Shown one piece after another: positions 47,301 through 61,400 of a stretch of DNA of 64,000 nt. The DNA is from Ifrita kowaldi. Taxonomy: Eukaryota > Chordata > Aves > Passeriformes > Cinclosomatidae. A program made the position numbers and the translations under genes. Numbering within the stretch: the stretch's first letter is position 1; each line of letters begins with the position of its first letter. The notes below the pieces were generated by a model. The model was not told the origin of the DNA. It saw nothing but the letters and a program-made list of their open reading frames with translations, and searched no databases. The stretch covers positions 467,142 to 531,141 of the forward strand of contig VZRS01014168.1 of assembly GCA_013398055.1 (NCBI GenBank), given 5' to 3'.

Positions 47301-50300
47301 ACAGTAGTTCACCAATCTGTCAGGCAGCTATGGAAGTTTTTTATTGCAAAATTTTCGATGGGGACAATGGTGATGGATTTTCAGGTTTACAAGGAGCAAC
47401 CAGCCATTTCATTCTCAGAGATTTCAGTATGAAAATAGCCCATGAATGGATCTGCTGAAAGTTTTGCCAGATCACACAGAAGATGTGTAAGAGAGCCATA
47501 TATTGAGACTTACAGTTGTTTTATCTTGCTGCAGTGCATTTTCACAAACATTGGTCATTCCAGATCAGTCTAAAGCCTTCTTTTCTCTTACAGACACCAA
47601 AAATGGTTGGTCTGGAAAAATTTAACTAACAGAATAAGCACATGGAATATTTCCTCAGGATGTTCTTACTCCCTCCATCACTTTGATAGTCAGGGGCTTC
47701 TGAGGGCTAAAATTTGGGAATTCTCTGTGAGAGTGTATATGAGTGTGTGTGTAGTGATCATCCCTGAAAGCTTTTTTTCCATTACATTGTACTCTAAAAC
47801 ATCATGTGGTTTATTTAACATCCATTACACCCTATTCAAAGGAGATAAAAACTTACTTACGAAACACTTTACAAAGTATTCCATTTCAGTTGTTGGGACT
47901 CCTGGTTCTTATTTTGGAAGGAACACAGCAGAAAAACTCTGACCTGCAACTACTCTGGACTTTCAGGTCTCCATTATGGTCTCCCTGTTTAGTTTTCTCT
48001 TTTTCAGGTGGAAGGGGTCTAAGCCACTTAATCATTCTTTTATGTACTGTGGATTTTTTTCCTTTTTCATTTTCTGCCTCGTGAATAAAGTATCATTTAG
48101 ATCAAAGTGGGATCATATAATGTACTAGGGGATGCCTCACAGTATTACATAGCACAGATAGCTGGATCAGTGTGAACACATTTGACCAGTGCTGTATTAA
48201 TATACTAATGTGATACGAAAGTAACACTCATACTCTACCAGTAACAGCAAATGCAAATGGAACAGTATGACTCACAACTGCTAATGTGATAAGCTGTTGA
48301 TTTTTCATGAGTACAGCAAAGCTGTTAGCAGCTGCTTATCTTACCTTCAGCCTCAGCTGCTGGACCCCCAGCATTTCAAGCTACTCAACAGGCAAAACCA
48401 AATGGCAAATACACCTATTTCCACCCAGACTGACCGGGATTCCTTTTGCCAGGCAACTCCAATGCTCCCTATGCTAAAAACTAACGGGGACAATCTTGAG
48501 CAAACTATTCACAACACTTCAATATGTCTTATTTTCCTCACTAGAGTTTTTGGGAAGAGACTAGATGGAGGCAGCAACACTGAGACAAGCCTTGCCAGAA
48601 GGTATGTTATAGAGGAACAGCTGTCTTTTTAAACCCTGCTCGGATACTTGGCCTCACTGGCTGCATTTGGGGCAATAATTTATCAGGATGTTGTCTTTTT
48701 TCTGTACAGAAAATATTTGTCATGTCAGTTCCTTGAAAGTTTCCAGAAGTTCAAGCTAACTGACTATTCTGTTGGCTCTTGGTATCAAGCCTGGTGTACC
48801 CAGGAAATGTATCTTGTTGCCTAGAGATAAGAGATTCATTCCCACGTTGTGCAGTAGAAGTGCCCATATTTCCCAGCTGATAAAAGAAAACTCCACGTGA
48901 TAATCCTTGCTTATGTCCACTTTTCAGTGGAAAGGTGCATTTGTATTTTGGTTTTGAACCCGTGGGCTTGCATTTGTTTCTGTTGCAGCACAGACTTGTT
49001 TTATGAGGTTCAAATTATTTCCTATAGGGTCAGTTATTTTTCAAGAAATAGTTCCTTAATTCAAAGGTGAGCTGTAGTCATAAAAGCCACTAAAAATCAT
49101 CCAACTTCTATATTATTCTATATAACCACAGGCAAAGTATAAAAGGCAATCTTTTTTTAATGTTACTTGAAGAATTATGAATATCTCCGAAAAAAACCAA
49201 AACCCAAGCCTTAAAAAAGCTATCCAAATTGTTTTTGTATTCACAAATTTGAAAAAGTATGAAACTTGCAGCTTTGTCAAGTGGGCTTGATAGATTTAAC
49301 ACTGAAAATTCTAGGAACAAATTTCATTTAGCAGGTCTGTCTCTAGAAGCTTGTTGTAAATTTTCAGTGTCTGGGATTTGGAACTGTTTTTATTTTATAT
49401 GAATGAAAGAGTGAATGTGTGATGCCTTTCTTTATGGAGTTAACTTCTAAACTTAAGTTTCCTACAAATTCCTATGCTTAAAAATAAAATTTCTTTAAAT
49501 TCTTGGTATTATTTTCTGTCAAGCCATTCATTTCAGTGTTCACAGAAACAAAACACAAAATATGTGTGAAATCATTGAAAATAAATGGCTTTAAACTTCA
49601 AATGAATTTTAAAAGTCATATTTTGCACTTGCTTTGAACTGAAATCCTTAAGATTAAGAAATTTAAATCACTTAACACCTACATGCTTAAATTTAGTAAC
49701 TGGCAGAGTGAGAATGATTTTATCATAAATGAAAAGTTAAAATAATTTTTTAGTTACTTCACTAGAAGTACAGTGGTACAATTTTAACGTTGATTTCTGA
49801 GTATCAAACCAGTCTTTTGAATAATTTCTCCTTTTCTAGACAGGGATACTTGTATACCTTGTGGCTGTGCAGAATAGTGGATTCTGCATGTAGTTTTAGC
49901 TGAACAGTGGCTTGGCTGAGTGTCTGGCATTGTTATTATTGCTTCTGTAGATGACCTTAAGGCATGGCAAAAGGGCCATAAAGGCTGAATTGAATGTTAA
50001 TGTGATGGTGAGAATGCTTAGTTTTTCAGCATGGCATTTCAAGTTTCAGAATGAAAGCATAAGCCATCTCTTAATTGATGTGGCAGGTCTCTGAAGTGGG
50101 AATTAGCCTGTGCAGCTCCCTCTAAGTTGGTGTATTCCTGTGAATTGTTACATGTGTTAACAGTAATCAAAAGACCTTTTGCTGCGAAGACTGAAGTGGG
50201 GTACAAGACTGCTGCAACAAGCTCCAGTCTTCCTTCTGGCAGAGTCTGTGTCCTTTTTTTTTCTCTAATAAATTCATTATTTTAAGGAAAAGGAAAGTTT

Positions 50301-53300
50301 ACCTGAACTGGTAGCTTGTGTTCAACTTTCACATGTTTCTTCAAGCAGATGGCCTCAGTGTTTTCAGAACAAGCTAAGGAAGGGTAGTTAGGTAGTTATT
50401 TTCTTGGTCTATTGCTAGTGGGTGGTTTGAGGCTGTATGTTATATTCTGTGGCTGAAAAATATAGTGTGATGTTTTGATTTGATTAAGTGTGAGAGCTGA
50501 TAGACTAATTCATGTTGTGGCTCAGAGCTGGGCTAGTCATCTTACTACTGCGATTAGCTGGATGTTTTAACATGTGCCTCAGGCCGTGTTCTCTCAGTTA
50601 CACATCTACATCTAAAATGCTACAGCAGTTTAAGTTAAATTATACTTTTCAACTAGTTTGGTTAATCCAATGTGAAAAGACTCCATTGAAATTCCTTTTG
50701 CTTAGGCTAAGCTTATAATGTTTTAACCTAAATCAGTTTGGAACAGGGCTAAGCTAGGCCAAAATAAGAAATTCTTGAAATAAGTGTTAAAATGTTTGCT
50801 TTTACCCAAAAAGCTTAATAAAACTGGGGCTGTGTTTGGGCAAAACACCTGCCCTCCTCCCATCTTCCATTCTCCTAGGTCTACATGTAAGTGATAATGC
50901 CCTGAGCTGTATCTATGCCTAATACATGATTTTGTAACCTCTTTGCAAGCTGCAGCCCTACCATTTCAGAGGTGTCAGGTCTCAAAGAACCATTAAACCA
51001 CTGATGTTTGGAAGCTTTTGCTGTAGGAAATTAGATGTATTTTTCACCACTGTGTCTTTCTGTGGTATTGCTATTGGCCACTGATGGGAATGGGATGCTG
51101 GGCAAGAAGAGCTTTTGATTTTACGTGACTTATACTCTACATAGAAAATATTACCTTTGGGCTCCACTTCCCTGGCCACAGGAGAGTGTGCAGGGAGAAT
51201 ATTTTTCTTGAAATGAACCCTCCCTTCACAAAAATTGTGTAAGCTTTGTTGAAATCAAAGGAGAAGAATGTGGGGCAGCACATTTCCTGAAAGGAGGTGG
51301 AGGGAGTTTCAGAACCCTCATCCCGTGGAGGTGGCACTTGTTTCTGAACCCATCTTATGCACCAGCAGTCCTTGCACACCCAGCCTTTCTCCTGCACACC
51401 CTCTCAGTGTGACGTGTGCTGCAGACGATCTTGGGAGGAGCTGAGGGCTGCCCACGGCCACGGCACAGGGGTCACGGTGCCATCTCTCATGTCAGTCGGT
51501 CAGTTGTACCCCCAGGAGCAGCTGCCTCCTGTCCTTGGCGCTCTCACAGTCGGAGTGAGGGATGATATGATCAATCATGGCTTTAATGCAGAGTATCAGC
51601 CAGTTCACAAACAAAACTGGGGTTGTGGAGACAGCTCATGGCCCACAATTTACAGGCTGCTTCCTAAGAAGAGGATTGTGATTATTTCTGGGACATTAGA
51701 GGGGCACTCTGAATGATGGACAAAAGAAATGGAAAAAAATAAAGACAACACTTACAATTAAACAGAAAAGCAGAGCACCTTTATGTGTCTCTAGACAGCC
51801 AAATCTCAGAGCTTCTTGAAGATATTTCACTCTGGAGAACATGCTTGTTTCCTGTAGGTAGCAGACACACAAACCATTAGACATTATTTAGGCCTAAGAC
51901 TCTTTAAACTTTTGGGTGCCAAAAAATACCTGCCAGTTTTGTGTCCTTTTCTCTTAGGGCACATGGATGCACACGAGCTAAGTCTATATGAGCAAATTAA
52001 ACTCTGCCAGTGCTCAGGCCCGAGCACTGGGACTTGCTAAGCTCTGCTGTCCTGTCAGCTGAACCATCACTGGCACAGACACAAGCTCAGAGAATAGTCT
52101 GGGGGTCAGCAGAGGCAGAGACCACTCCTGCTGCAGCATGGGGCTGCCGAGCCCAGCACCTGGTCCTCAGCACCTGATAAAATCAGTGTCTGTCCAGAGT
52201 TGTCTTCTCTGAGTCTTGACTCCACAGAGTACTTGGCATGACTTCAACTTGGGTTGTTAATTAGAGGTAGGATTTAACTCTAAGCGCTCCACTGAACTAG
52301 AACTGCAGTATAGTTAAATTTCTGCTTCCTCTCAACAGTTTGGCTCCTAGAAGAGAACCACATAATCCTACTAAGCCAAAATACTTGGAGCAATAAAGAA
52401 GAAAATAGACAAGCAGGACTGCTTTATCTTTGTAGGTTAAAATATGACACTGTTAGAAATGTCTTTTTTTTTAATGATGCCATTCTAAAATTGTATTAAA
52501 AATTCTAAATTTTTAAACTGAGCATATCACTATATATAGTGTTGATTATATTATAAACCTCCCATTTTCACAGACAAATAGCTATTTCTTTGAACAACTC
52601 TCAAAAATATATACACATGCAGAGAAAAAATCCTGACACTCCAGCTCAGAAAAGGTGTGATAGCTGTATATTCAGAACTCTAGATTCTAGCCTGTATACA
52701 TCACTTATTTTTGTTGCTCTATGCTTCCTCTGAATTTTGATATAGTTGAAACAAATGCATCTTCTGTTAGCGAGCTGTCCGCAGTGAGTCCTTCTGCCCA
52801 GATGCTTGTGTGACACTGTTCACAGGGCAATGGTGTATCTCTGTTTAAATAGCCAGAATACCAATGGTTGATCAGGGAAGTTATTGTGGAATTTATTCTC
52901 GCCTCTGGCTTGTGGCTTCATCCATTTTTGAGTTTAACTCAAGTTACCCATCTGATGCAAATGGCTCCAAGTTATGTGTTCTATAAATGTGAGAGGCTGT
53001 CATCTGAACTCAAATCTTTGCTTAATGCTATAAAAGATAGCTGTATTTTACCAGCTTCTGTTATTTAAATGAGCTGAACATGTTTTGCTGATCACTTGAC
53101 TGAAACTAAAGCATTGTGAATATGTGTGCTTTGTTGTCAGCTACTAGTGAAAGATCAAAGAGATGGTACTGAACACTGTCACAGACTCTAATTAATTGGC
53201 ACTTATTTGCTTACATCTCAAGTTAGCCCATAAGCAGCTCCCTAAATCTGAAGTAATTGGTGACTTGTTATGCTTTTTAAATAATGCCATTTTATTTTCT

Positions 53301-55060
53301 AATTCTTTATATATGAATGCTATTGTGATTGCAAGGAGTATTGATTCTAAATCTTCTGATCTAATAAAGTATATTTCTGATCTTAAGAAACACCCTGCAA
53401 AGGTGAACATTTTTTGTAATTGCATTGCCTATAAAAGAAATATTCCAACAGTAGCTCTTAATCCATAAGATATATCACATTTATTCTAATGTTGAGACAG
53501 TTATACTAAACATAAATGCAGCACCTCTCAGCTGTAGCTTCAGATTCAGTCAATTCAGTCAAGAGAAGCTCAGATTTTAAAACTCAGTATAAATCTAGTT
53601 CCTTTAGAGACTTCAAAAATTCCAGCTTTAGTCATCACCAATTAAAATTGTGGCTAATTAGTGGGCAAATAGAGATGAGTTTGGGCTTTCTCATTAATTA
53701 CCAACAGACAAGTATCCCAATAAAATACAGAAAATATCACTGTGCTCAATGTTAACTGTTTTCTATATTTTTTTTTTGTAAGTCAGTCCAAGGTTGAATG
53801 AATCAAAAGATGAAATTATAGCTTCACCTTTGCTGAGGAAAGTTATTGATATAGTTATCACAAGTTTGAAAACCTATTGTGGCCTTACTATTTTGCTCGG
53901 TTTTGTTTTGTTTTTAGTTTGTCTCTGCATACCCATTAAGCAACTTCTTATTAAGTTTTGTGTGAAATACGTTTTGCTAAATGCAATGAAATTTCTTTGA
54001 CTACCTGCCTGAAAGTAAGTTTAAGTGTGAAAATTGTGGCATTTAAAACTGTTCAAATCCTTGGTATGAATGTGTTTTTAAAATGTTTGTAGAAAGACAA
54101 ATTCCATGTAATTTTCTATCTAATTAGTCATATATTTTCAAATACAAGAAGGTTCATAGTTCATTGAATAGACATTCAAACCATAGCAACACACAAAAAG
54201 CAACAAAATTTGTGACTTTTTTTCCCATCGGTCCCCTTAGGTATAACTGAAAATAATTGCCTCTCAGGCCAAAGTCTATTACTTCAAAACCCAAATAGAA
54301 TAGCATAAAAAATTAGTTCCTACAAAGCTTTCTGAATACCAAAGCAAATTTCATATACCATTTCCTAATACAAGAGCTGTAGACCAGAGCCTTTGTACAA
54401 TCACTTAGCTGGTGTGAGCTCAATACTCTTTTGATGGTAAGAAGCAAAACCTTGAGATTTATTTGGTGGAATAAATAGATGAAAAGTCTAAGGAACTTGT
54501 GACAGCTTGTGGGACAGAGCAGAGAGCAACAAAAGAGTTCAGGTGACCTGGAACTTGTTGATAGCTTCATGCTGGTTGTGCTGTTGTTACCCTGGTGTGT
54601 AGGAATGGTATGGTCATTTTTGGGATGACATTCTGTCCTCACTGGTGGGACAAAGTATTTTTTATATATTTAATGTGATAACTCATTGCAAGTAAAGAGA
54701 CCAGGAGCTTTCCAGGAGCTTCCCAAGAGCTTTCCAAGTTTATGAAAGGTAGATATGTACTCTTAACCATAAATTCCACCAGGAAAGGAACTTCAGAACC
54801 TCCTCACCATGAGTACCTGCATCCTCTTTGATCAACTTAAAAGTGGTTTTGCTTTGGTGGTAGTGAAATGATTTTTATCGTGAGAATAGCTGCAGAAATG
54901 TGTGTTATTTCCTGGTAACACTTTGATTTTTGTCAGCTTTTCATTTTACTTAGTGGCTGCCTAAGGATAAACATGAGAAAAAGGATCATGATTCTGGGAC
55001 TTCTTTTACCTTATACTCACTGGGAAACAGAGATCTTTCTGGGTCTTTGAAGGAGTTATT
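44319..55060. other. Gene desert segment
   Basis: About 10.7 kb without a recognisable exon, RNA gene or large repeat. Somewhat GC-richer stretches at about 51270-51560 and 52000-52170 show nothing identifiable. Short tandem repeats occur near 54701-54738. Confidence 0.6.
54701..54738 (+). repeat. Tandem repeat, about 3 x 12 bp
   Basis: CCAGGAGCTTT, CCAGGAGCTTC and CCAAGAGCTTTCC follow each other. Confidence 0.8.
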
Positions 55061-55195
55061 GAATCATAGAATCATTAGGGTTGGAAAAGACCTCCAAGAA
55101 AATCAAGTTCAACCTTTGACTGAACATTACCACATCAACTAAACCATAGCACTAAGTGCTACATCCAGTAATTTCTTGAACACCTCCAGGGATGG
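55061..55195 (-). mobile_element. CR1 LINE, 3' part of a copy split by an LTR
   Basis: TTGAATCATAGAATCATTAG GGTTGGAAAAGACC is the reversed CR1 tail. The piece runs to CACCTCCAGGGATGG, where the LTR interrupts it. It resumes at 55828 with GATGGTGACTCCACCACTTC, so both parts are one original insertion. Confidence 0.94.
55191..55195. repeat. Target site duplication, left (GATGG)
   Basis: The same five bases follow the LTR at 55828-55832. The undisrupted CR1 copy at 20426-20991 has only one such stretch at this point. Confidence 0.8.
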
Positions 55196-55827
55196 TGTGC
55201 CGGTTTGGCTAAAATCTAGCAATATATCCTTTCAGAGAAAACCAGGTTACAACCACCCTTCCCCCCACCAGGTTCGGGAAAAAGGGAAATTTTCCTCGAA
55301 GGAAAGTGAAAGAGATAAAAACTATTTATTTAACACATGCACAAGAAAAGGATAATAATGCTAAATAATGAAATCTCTCGCTGTAGAGAGAAACCTGGGA
55401 AAATTTCAGTCCTTCTGTAGGTGTGGTCTCTCTCCTCCTCGGAGCTGGGCGAGGGCCCACCCCCTCGGGCCTCGGGGAAAATTCTCCCGATGTGTTCTGA
55501 TGTTGTTGAAACAGTCCAGAAGAGAAAGGGAAAAAACCAAAGTCCCAGGAAACAAAGTTCAGCTTTCCGTCTCACGCCGGAGAGAGAGGAAAAGAAAAGA
55601 AAAAAACTGGCTGAAGAAAGCACGCAGGATGCTCCCCCCGTGCTACCGCAGCCAGAGTACGCAGAGGAGTGAATCTCCGTGTCCTTGAGACACTGCTTTG
55701 AAAAGTTTGCTTGGTCCTTTTTTTCTTCCCTCTCAAACTCAGTTTAAAGACACAGAAAAGGCACAAAATCAATTGTTTGGCATAAAGCCGTGATAGGGGA
55801 TATGCACGATGGAGTTACCCCAAGACA
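55196..55827 (-). mobile_element. Solo LTR of an endogenous retrovirus (ERVL-like) inserted in CR1
   Basis: The 632-bp insert begins TGTGCCGGTTTGGC and ends CCCCAAGACA, so it has the TG...CA ends of an LTR, and it is flanked by a 5-bp duplication. A 5-bp duplication and TGTG-type start are usual for ERVL-class avian elements. No internal viral genes or second LTR are present, consistent with a solo LTR left by recombination. Orientation is uncertain. Minus is favoured by AATAAA on that strand (55325-55330), about 130 bp from its 3' end. Frames inside it are not genes. Confidence 0.85.
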
Positions 55828-55832
55828 GATGG
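55828..55832. repeat. Target site duplication, right (GATGG)
   Basis: Pairs with 55191-55195. Confidence 0.8.
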
Positions 55833-56292
55833 TGACTCCACCACTTCCCTGGCCAGTCTGTTCCAGTGCTTGACAACGCTTTCGGTGAAGAAATTCTTCC
55901 TGATGTCTAACGTGAAGCTTTCCTGGTGCAGCTTGAGGCTATTTCTTTATGTCCTGCCACTGGTTGCCTGGGAGAAGGGACCGACCCCCACCTGGCTACA
56001 CCCTCCTTTCAGGTGGTTTTAGAGAGTGAAAAGGTCTCCCCTGAGCCTCCTTTTCTCCAGGCTAAAGACCCCCAGCTCCCTCAGCTGCTCTTTGTAGGAA
56101 CTGTGCTCCAGACCCTATACCAGCTCTATTGCTCTTCTCTGGACATGCACCAGCTCCTCAATGTCTTTCTTGTAGTGAGGGGCCCAGAAATGGACACAGA
56201 ATTTGAGGTGCAGCCTCACCAGTACCAAATACAGAGGGACAATCTTCCCTACTTCCACTGGCCGCACTATTTTTGACACGGGCCAGGTCAAC
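55828..56292 (-). mobile_element. CR1 LINE, upstream part of the split copy
   Basis: Continues the CR1 after the LTR, with the same landmarks in the same order as 20426-20991: CAGTCTGTTCCAGTGCTTGA near 55855, CCCCCACCTGGCTACACCCT near 55984, CTCCTTTTCTCCAGGCTAAA near 56047, and CTCTTCTCTGGACATGCACC near 56132. The 5' end of this truncated element lies near 56292 (GACACGGGCCAGG). Confidence 0.94.
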
Positions 56293-58343
56293 AGACAGGT
56301 AAAAAACTAAAGGGCTGAAGTATCAACAGAGGATTTTCCTATGCTTTCATGTATCACAGATCAATTGAAAAGTTTTTGTTCCAAATTACAAAAGCATCCA
56401 CTTATTACTCTTTTTAAAAGAACTAAGTGTCAATATGTTGAGAGATATATAATTTGTTTAAATCTAAGTTATAATTGACTGCACAATGCCATAAAGTATG
56501 GGTTTAATTAGAGCTGGAAATAATCTGCCATTCATTTTGAGTCTAAACATGTCTTTTGCTATAAGGTGTAATGTGACTTTGCTGTGTGTCTTTCAGCTAT
56601 ACCTGGGCTTGTTGCATGAAGTTGCATGAAACCATTGTGGATCACTTCAAGGGGCAGCAAAAAGCTCAGGCAGTGTAACTTCTTTTTTTTTTTTAAGAAA
56701 TACTTTGCAGAATTCCAGTAGAAGAAAATCAGGTCACTTCCAGTAGGTAAAGACTAGGTCACTGCCAGAAGGATCACAATACAGGGTTGTAGATAATCTT
56801 AACGGGGGCAGACAGCATCTTTTCTGCAGCACCATTTCTCTAGCTCTTTGTGGTCCTCACATTTATTCCCTCTCTTAAGTTTAATTTTCTCCTTATGGAT
56901 TCAGGCCCAGAGAATGGAAGGGAATGACCAAAGGATACATGGTTTTGTTTGGAAATCCATACTTCATGTTTGATATTTCTTAATCAAATGTGTGTGAATG
57001 ATGTCTTCAGCTCCCTCTGCTTGGGGTTTTAATTGGCTGCAGAAGAAACCTCAGAAAGAACCTCTTTCCAAATAAAGTTCCTTGAGATCACTCGTTCTTC
57101 CTCTTAAGATTAATTTCCTATACAGGAACTGAAAAATAAGATGAGAAATGTGCAGAGAAAGTATTCAGCAATGAGTAATATCCGCTGGTAAATTGGAGGA
57201 CTATCGGTTCTACACAGTGATTGTCACATCTTTTTAAACACACTGATTAATGGGTGGATCTATTACTGAAAGCATGCATGCTTAATTTATTCAGAGAAGT
57301 TGAGTGTATGTCACCACTCGAAGGCCTGTTTTTCTAGCACAGCATTTCACATTTACAATGTTATAACTACTGACAACTCAATGGAAGAAAGAGAACTAAC
57401 TCATAGCACAAAGCATTAAAAATACAGCATGATCTGTAAGTGATAGAAGCTGACATATAAGAAAATATCAGTGGGATAATTTAAATCCAATAAAAGTGAA
57501 GCTGTCATCAGTATTTAGATACGTATTCTTAGACTAAACATTTTCAATTGTGACACTTAGTTCCATATTCTTTTCTTCCACCCTGTTTTATGGGCAAATG
57601 TGTTATTTGGAGAACAGCATGTGGAAACACTATGGAAATGGCAATTCTGTGAAATACCATTTGAGAACTGAGACACACTTTTAAACAAGGAATGGAATTC
57701 AGGTCAAGCATCACAAATGAAATGGTTATTGTAAAAGCAGTGAGAGCTAGCCATCTGCCACTGCAGCACTCAAAAGGGCCGAGACGCAGGGTCTCCGCAA
57801 AGATATTCCTTAGTGCAGTATCAGCTAGGGCCCACAGAAGGCTCAGCTGCAGACATTAATATAGCAACAGATTTTCTGAAGGGACAAATACACTACACGG
57901 TTACAAAATGCTGTGCCTGTGTCCATGGAGTAAAATCAAGCAAGGAGAGGAACAGCATTTTGGTAATTTTAAAAGAAGGTAATTTGTGCCCTGTAAGGGA
58001 CTGATCCTGAATTATTTACTTGGAGTCTGATTATGGCTCCTTTTTTGGCATGAATAAGATGTTCTGTGTGTTGGTGCCATGCTGAAGATTTAAATGTCCC
58101 ACACATTTGATCCAGGCTGGGGCTGTGGCAACTACTGCACAGCTGATGACAACAAAGGCTGGTTTCAAGCTCATTGTCATCACCATGGTGTTACACCAGA
58201 TGAATGGGTGGCATTGATTCTGATTGGCATATTCATTCACATGCATTCAAAGCTCATGAATTTTACTTAACACGTCCCTTTGCTTATTGGCTGGGATTTA
58301 ATTGGAGTGATGTATTGCAGCACTGCTAGATGAAGTGGAACAG

Positions 58344-58405
58344 TTTCTTTTTTTTTTTCTTTCTTTTTTTTTTCCTTGGTATTTTTTTTTAGTTCTCTTT
58401 CTTCC
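58344..58405 (+). repeat. Polypyrimidine (T/C) tract
   Basis: Nearly uninterrupted T with scattered C over about 60 bp, broken by one GG and one AG. Confidence 0.85.
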
Positions 58406-61400
58406 AAACCTCCCAACTAGAGACACCACAGCATTATTTTTCACAATCACCAAGGCATTTCCATGTATGGAACCTAATTCTTGCCTTTGTATTGAAGTTT
58501 GCATTTAATATTCGGAGATAGAAAAATAAATAGACAAAGGGAGAACTCACACAGATTTAAGTGTTGACTTTTGTTACTGAGTTCGCAAATTATTTATTTA
58601 GCATTTTCTTTACATTCCAAGAAAGGAATAGGTCTTTTTTGTGCTTGTTTTTATGAATTTTTTCCAACTTTCCCATATTTTAACATATTTCTCAGCTAGC
58701 TGAAATGGAGAATCCTGACCTATCAGCTAGCAGATTGTTGATATCTTTCCAAAGAGTGAATAAATATGAGATTATGTGCATACATCTAACAGATATACTC
58801 CTGTGTATATTTGAATACACCATTGCTGTGTATTGATCAGAAACGTTCAGACAGAAAAAAACAGAGAATTTTTAAAGAAGAAAAACGTATGTTTTCATTG
58901 CAGAGATATCTACATTGAGTTTTTCCCTATTGCCTTTTCTAACCTGAAAAGCAAAATGTTTCATCTGAAAATCAAATATTTATGTTAACCAAAATCAAAA
59001 TAAAATACTTGGTTTGGGGTCAGATCTCTCCAGGCCAAGTTATTTTGGTTTGTTGAACAAGCTTAAAGAGTTTCATTTCAAGGTAGTTCAGCATAAACTG
59101 TGGAACATATTGGCAGAAGCTAAGTGTATCTTGGGGTCAATATAGAGAGCGCCCTTTGGAAGTAATTAATAGCCTCCATGGTTCATGCTCTGAGCTACCT
59201 GTGGAGATCTCAAGGCTTCCTCCATTGTTTCCAGAATTCAGACAGACTCATCTTTTTGGGCAAGAGATGTAAAGACTGTAAATGATGTCTGCCTGAGTCT
59301 TCACAGGGTTTGGTATTTCTTCCCTCCCAACATCCTTTCCCCCTTTTCCTCCTGCCAGGAGGAAATCACATGAGCCAGTGCATCATTCTACAATATGTTA
59401 AGATGATCTCTCTTCCTACATAGAAATGGTTTTGTGGGAATTGTTGGATGGATTGCAAATCTAGTCAACAGTGGTGATGTGCGAAGAAGTTTACACATTA
59501 CTGCTGAGAATTGTACAGGTAGTAAATGCTGTGAGTACACAAGAACTCCATGCATGTGCTTAGTATTGTTGCTTGCATATATATTCAGTTAAACCAAAAC
59601 TCCATGAAAATTTCTTAATTAATGTGGATATAAAGCTCTTAAGTCTGTCAGATAAATCCTAGAGGGGACTTAAACAACATATTGCGATAGAAAAGATGTG
59701 GCCCTTCTTTGGCCTCAGCTCAGTTCAGCAAATGTGTCATTTCTCCACACATAGTCAAATTAGTAAAATAATTATGAAAAAATGAAAAAGTCTGTATCAA
59801 GCACCTTTATGTATGGTTTGATGCTTCTATATATGATTAGATTTTCTACCTGGTGTGGTTATTCTGTAATTCAATGGTATCCACTGCTTGTTGCCTTCAG
59901 GAAACTGCCAGACTGTACTATTCTGAATTCTCTCTCTTCTTCCCAGCTATCTAATCCACTGACGTGCTCAATAACGTACTGTAGCTATTGAAACCCAGCC
60001 CATACCATACACAGCCTGAACATCTCTGAGGCACAAGTCAGGAAAGCCACAGATAATCTAAATCAGAAATGTTTTTCCCAGATTTTTGCCATGTTTCTTT
60101 TTTACTTTTTCATGGCCATGACATTTCCTGATTCATTGCTTTTCATGTATTGAACCAAACACGGCTGTTTATGAACATCTGCCTTGCTATAAGTGGGTCT
60201 TCTGGTTTGTCTGGCTTTTACTGTGAATAGAGTTGTACATGCAGCATTGTCTATTCTCCCTAGAGACGCACAAGCTTTTACAGAAATGCTTGTGCATACC
60301 TGGGCTATAGTAAAACGAAAAGAAAAAGATCTCTGACATTTGGTATCTCTGAACCAACAATCCATGATTAATTTGACAGAAGATATGTCTGAAGACTATT
60401 GTATTTTCTTTTTCTCCAATTTCAAATAGCATTACATGGGCTGAATTGCATTCTGTGGAGACACCCTGAACTGTGCTCGAGGGATTAGTGAGCTGTAACT
60501 GAGGGTGTGAAGCTTCACAGTGAAATTTCCCTGCAAGTTTTTAAGAAAATCAGACCTAGCTATCAATTCTGACCACGGGTATGAACCTTGGCCAAGCTAC
60601 TGGCATTTATAGGAGCCTTTCTATCCACTTTTAAGTGTTTGATTAACCTTTATGTGGTCCGAAGAAGCCTGCAATGGATGTACGTTTGATACTGGAATAT
60701 AAGACAAACAGCTTTTCAGAAAAAGCAATAGTAGGATTTGGTCAGTACTAAAATCCTCATTTTCTCAGTTAGTTATTTACATCAAAATAATATACAAACT
60801 GAAATAAATCTAGTCCTTTTGAGAAAGCATCTAAAGATTAAAACCTCTAACAGAAAATATAGATACAAGTAGTCTATGTCAGTGACAGTGCATGGAAAGC
60901 ATATCTCAGTTTCAGCCATGGGGAGTCAAAGCAGATCACTGCACATGCTGAGTTACCAGGTGGAACTCCAGGTATGATGTTCATTCACCAGCAGTTACCT
61001 TGCATCAGTTTATTTTCTCACAGCCTTGGTTACAAGACAAAACTCCATTAATGGCCTCACGTTTAGAGCCACAGGCTGCAGGGGTAAAATTCCCCAGTAA
61101 ATGAGGTGACAGTGAGGTGGGATGTGAGTCTGGGCACGATGTGGATCCAGACCCAGTCTCTGTTGGAGCTGCAGCACACGCAGGTGCCGGGGTGTGGTCT
61201 GCTCCTGCGGGGATTAGCAGCATGTTAGGCATTTCCCTGTGGCAGAGGAGACTGCAGCTCAGCCTCAGCTTCCTCTGAGGGAAAAATCACTATCTCAATC
61301 CTGTTTTCAGCTCCTTCCACAGGAAAAGCAACAACAAACACAACCACAACTGAGAAAAGACTATCCCACTGGTAGGAGCAAGAAAAGCCTCTGCTTTGAT

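Noticed and set aside
51357..51716. 119-codon open frame
   Set aside because: Slightly GC-rich sequence, no domain, no splice context and no conserved motif. It could be re-examined with RNA-seq.
53192..53468. Overlapping open frames on both strands
   Set aside because: AT-rich chance frames with low-complexity hydrophobic content and no domain. Conservation, if any, is more likely non-coding.
55368..55688. Arginine-rich open frames
   Set aside because: They lie inside the solo LTR and have no protein match that I recognise.
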